DNA from: Thermoplasmata archaeon | Lineage (GTDB): Archaea; Thermoplasmatota; Thermoplasmata; Lutacidiplasmatales; UBA184 | NCBI GenBank assembly: GCA_030042955.1 | Contig: JASHYQ010000316.1 | Location: 1-5,129, forward strand | DNA length: 5,129 nt | Direction: 5' to 3' | Shown: positions 3,192 to 5,129 of the stretch, one piece after another | How the letters are laid out: every line of letters begins with the position of its first letter | Numbering within the stretch: position 1 is the first letter of the stretch | The notes under the pieces: model-generated | Told to the model about the DNA's origin: nothing | Databases searched by the model: none | The model's input: the letters and a program-made list of their open reading frames with translations, nothing else | Translations under genes and position numbers: made by a program

Positions 3192-5129
3192 TCATACGTC
3201 GAATCCGGACGCATTGAGTCCCTGATTCCCCAGGATCTCCGTAAATCGAGGTTCTTCTCGGAGATTCTCGAAGCAGACCCCGAGCAAGAGGCCGGGGAAG
3301 AACCGCTGAGGATCTTGGAGCGCTTTATTGACCCACTCCAATGACTTCTCGGCGTCACCGGAGATCGCGTACACTGCAGCGATCGAGAGGTCGAAATCTG
3401 CATTCTGCCCGGCCTGGGGCAGTAGTTCCGCGAGAATCTTGTCTACTTCCAGGGTCCTCGATGCTTTGGAGTATGCCCACGCCAAAACCGCCAATATCTC
3501 GGACGGCCTCCCCGTTCCCAACGAACGCGCCCTCTGTAGCTCCTCGAGGCCTTCGTCAACCAGGCCCTTCTTTACGTAAGCCACTCCGAGCTTTTGGTGG
3601 CCCGAGGACCACTCGGGACCTAACTCGATAGCGTTTTTCAGGTGAAAGATTGCTTCATCATAGCGGCCTTCGTGGAGGCACTCCAGGCCGACTCCGAGGT
3701 TTGCGCCGAAGGAGAGCGGGTCACCCTCCAAGGCTCGGCGTGCTTGCTCTAGCGCTTCTTTCGGCCTTCCCGTGCAACGAAGAATCTCACTGAAGTCCAA
3801 CCGTGCTTCCACGAGGTTCGGATTGAGTTCCAGGGCCCTCCGGTGTTCTCGCTCGGCGCTCGACCAGTCGGCGTTGTGCTGGAACCAAGGGCAAATTGCC
3901 AGGTGCGCTTCCGCAGAACGAGGGTCAAGCCGGATCGCCGTCGCAGCGGCATCCTTGGACTTCTGCAAAGCTCCGGAGACGGAGTCAGTCCCTACGTGCT
4001 CAAGCTCGTGATAGCAATTGGCTACGCCCACGAGTGCCGCGGCGTAACCGGGGTCCTTGGCAAGCGCATCGTTGAAGTACCCCAGCGCACGGTTGAGCCC
4101 CTCCTCGGTGCTTGCCCGATTCAATTCCACCCGACCCTTGAGGTAGAGGGAGAAGACTTCCGTACTCGAACTGGGCGGCTGTTCCGAACCCCTCATCTCG
4201 GATGAAAGGAGTCGAAGCTTGAGTGCCTCAGCAACTCCTTTTGCAATATCCGACTGGATCGCGAAAATGTCGTCGAAATCTCGATTGAACGAGGCGGACC
4301 ACACATGAGCCTCGCTCTCGGCATCGATGAGCTGGGCCGTGATGCGAATCTTGCCTCCGGCCTTGCGAACACTTCCTTCGAGAACGGCGCCCACCCGGAG
4401 TACCCTCCCGACTTCCTCGATGGGCTTCGGGGCGGCCTTGTACCGCTCGACCGATGTCCGAGCAATGACGAGTAGCCCCGGCAATTGAGAGAGCTCCGCC
4501 GTGATCTCCTCCGTAAGGCCGTCGGCAAAGAATTCGTCTTCGGCGCTCGGACTGATGTTCTTGAAGGGAAGCACAGCGAGGCGGTGAGAGATGTCGTCGA
4601 CGAGCCCTTGACGAGGTGTGTCGGTGCGGTCCCACGGCAGCAGGACGCGATAGATGCCAATCGCCTCCCGGACCCCCTTCAGGCTCTTCGGCCCAATGGT
4701 GTCGAGCCGATAGGGGATCTTGTTGCGGACCTGAGTGAAGACAGGCTCGGAGAGGCAAACCCCTCCCGGATCGGCCAGCGGCTCGACACGCGATGCGATG
4801 TTCACCGAGTCTCCGAAAATGTCGGTCCCACGCTGCTCTACGTCTCCGAGATGCACGCCGATGCGCAGCGGGATCGGCCGGATCCCGGGTCGCGCGTTCC
4901 GCTCGTGTAGGTGTTGTTGAATGTCAATGGCACACTGAACCGCGCGCAGCGCGCTGTCAAATTCCGCCAAGAATCCGTCCCCGGTCGACTTGACCAGGCG
5001 ACCTTTATGAGTCGCCAACAGGGGACGGACGAGTTCCTCTTGCTCCTGCACTAGATTGAGCGTTCCGGCCTCGTCGCTTTGCGTCGCGGCGGTGTAGCCC
5101 GCCATGTCGGCGAACATGATGGCGGCGAG
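3192..5129 (-). CDS. Class III adenylate cyclase with TolB-like and TPR regions (N-terminus off right edge)
   Basis: The frame is open to the window edge (L-A-A-I precedes the ATG at 5117), and the cyclase fold already begins there, so the true start lies beyond 5129; 645 codons are visible. Numbering from that Met, residues 1-160 are a class III cyclase domain. Metal-binding aspartates are D4 (F-A-D-M-A-G-Y) and D47 (S-T-G-D-G-F). The adenine-selecting pair is K43 and D99 (D-I-F-G-D), and the transition-state residues are N106 and R110 (V-N-I-A-S-R). All catalytic residues are intact and the pair favours ATP over GTP, so cAMP synthesis is predicted. Residues about 178-303 are a TolB-N/FlgO-like domain (L-A-V-L-P-F, F-A-D-G-L-T-E-E, V-L-E-G-S-V-R, A-H-V-W-S). 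About 320-603 holds roughly eight TPR-like helical pairs, and the end (R-E-E-P-R-F near 620) is typical of this family. No membrane segment is visible, so it is probably cytosolic. GC is lower than in the left-hand genes. Partners and the input signal are unknown. Confidence 0.9.
   Translation of the reverse strand, partial: LAAIMFADMAGYTAATQSDEAGTLNLVQEQEELVRPLLATHKGRLVKSTGDGFLAEFDSALRAVQCAIDIQQHLHERNARPGIRPIPLRIGVHLGDVEQRGTDIFGDSVNIASRVEPLADPGGVCLSEPVFTQVRNKIPYRLDTIGPKSLKGVREAIGIYRVLLPWDRTDTPRQGLVDDISHRLAVLPFKNISPSAEDEFFADGLTEEITAELSQLPGLLVIARTSVERYKAAPKPIEEVGRVLRVGAVLEGSVRKAGGKIRITAQLIDAESEAHVWSASFNRDFDDIFAIQSDIAKGVAEALKLRLLSSEMRGSEQPPSSSTEVFSLYLKGRVELNRASTEEGLNRALGYFNDALAKDPGYAAALVGVANCYHELEHVGTDSVSGALQKSKDAAATAIRLDPRSAEAHLAICPWFQHNADWSSAEREHRRALELNPNLVEARLDFSEILRCTGRPKEALEQARRALEGDPLSFGANLGVGLECLHEGRYDEAIFHLKNAIELGPEWSSGHQKLGVAYVKKGLVDEGLEELQRARSLGTGRPSEILAVLAWAYSKASRTLEVDKILAELLPQAGQNADFDLSIAAVYAISGDAEKSLEWVNKALQDPQRFFPGLLLGVCFENLREEPRFTEILGNQGLNASGFDV

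Noticed and set aside
4193..4758. Alternative minus-strand frames of 155 and 176 codons inside the cyclase gene
   Set aside because: They overlap the TolB-like region in other frames, are Arg/Ser-rich, and show no motifs; the cyclase frame explains the sequence fully.
1..5129. CRISPR array, transposon ends, integrase, toxin-antitoxin or defence system
   Set aside because: No regularly spaced repeats, terminal inverted repeats, or proteins of those families were found on either strand.

Overview
The window reads best as a fragment of a moderately GC-rich archaeal chromosome, possibly Thermoplasmatota. That is an inference from three things. TATA-like boxes lie about 28 to 32 nt upstream of several start codons, the arrangement of leaderless archaeal transcripts. 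Small zinc-ribbon and sequon-rich, membrane-anchored surface proteins are present. No sigma-70 type promoters are evident. No rRNA or tRNA gene, CRISPR array, transposase or integrase was seen, so the taxonomic guess is soft.

Layout, left to right. (1) 1-151, minus strand: the N-terminal 50 residues of a protein with a two-CxxC zinc ribbon, running off the left edge. (2) 152-354: a divergent intergenic region with one TATA-like box for each flanking gene. (3) 355-1038, plus: a HAD-superfamily hydrolase whose nucleophile motif lacks the usual second Asp. (4) 1130-1687, plus: a two-TM surface protein with an external, sequon-rich beta-type domain and a proline-rich tail. (5) 1712-1746: a strong stem-loop between convergent genes. 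(6) 1765-1980 and 1974-2357, minus: a small membrane-anchored surface protein followed, out of frame, by a second copy of its own C-terminal domain. This is either a frameshifted two-domain gene or the remnant of a tandem duplication. (7) 2395-3191: about 800 nt without a convincing gene. Near its right end is a possible small plus-strand transcription unit with a TATA-like box, a 32-codon ORF containing CPFCGH, and a terminator-like hairpin. (8) 3192-5129, minus: a large class III nucleotidyl cyclase with TolB-like and TPR regions, complete at its C-terminus but cut at its N-terminus by the right edge.

No operon or shared pathway links these genes. The HAD and surface-protein genes share a strand with a 91-nt gap and may be co-transcribed. 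The surface-protein gene and the broken pair converge and appear to share one extracellular domain type, which suggests local duplication of cell-surface genes. The cyclase has visibly lower GC than the left half (roughly 57% against 67% in hand-counted rows) and a domain order I know mainly from bacteria, so transfer is plausible but untested.
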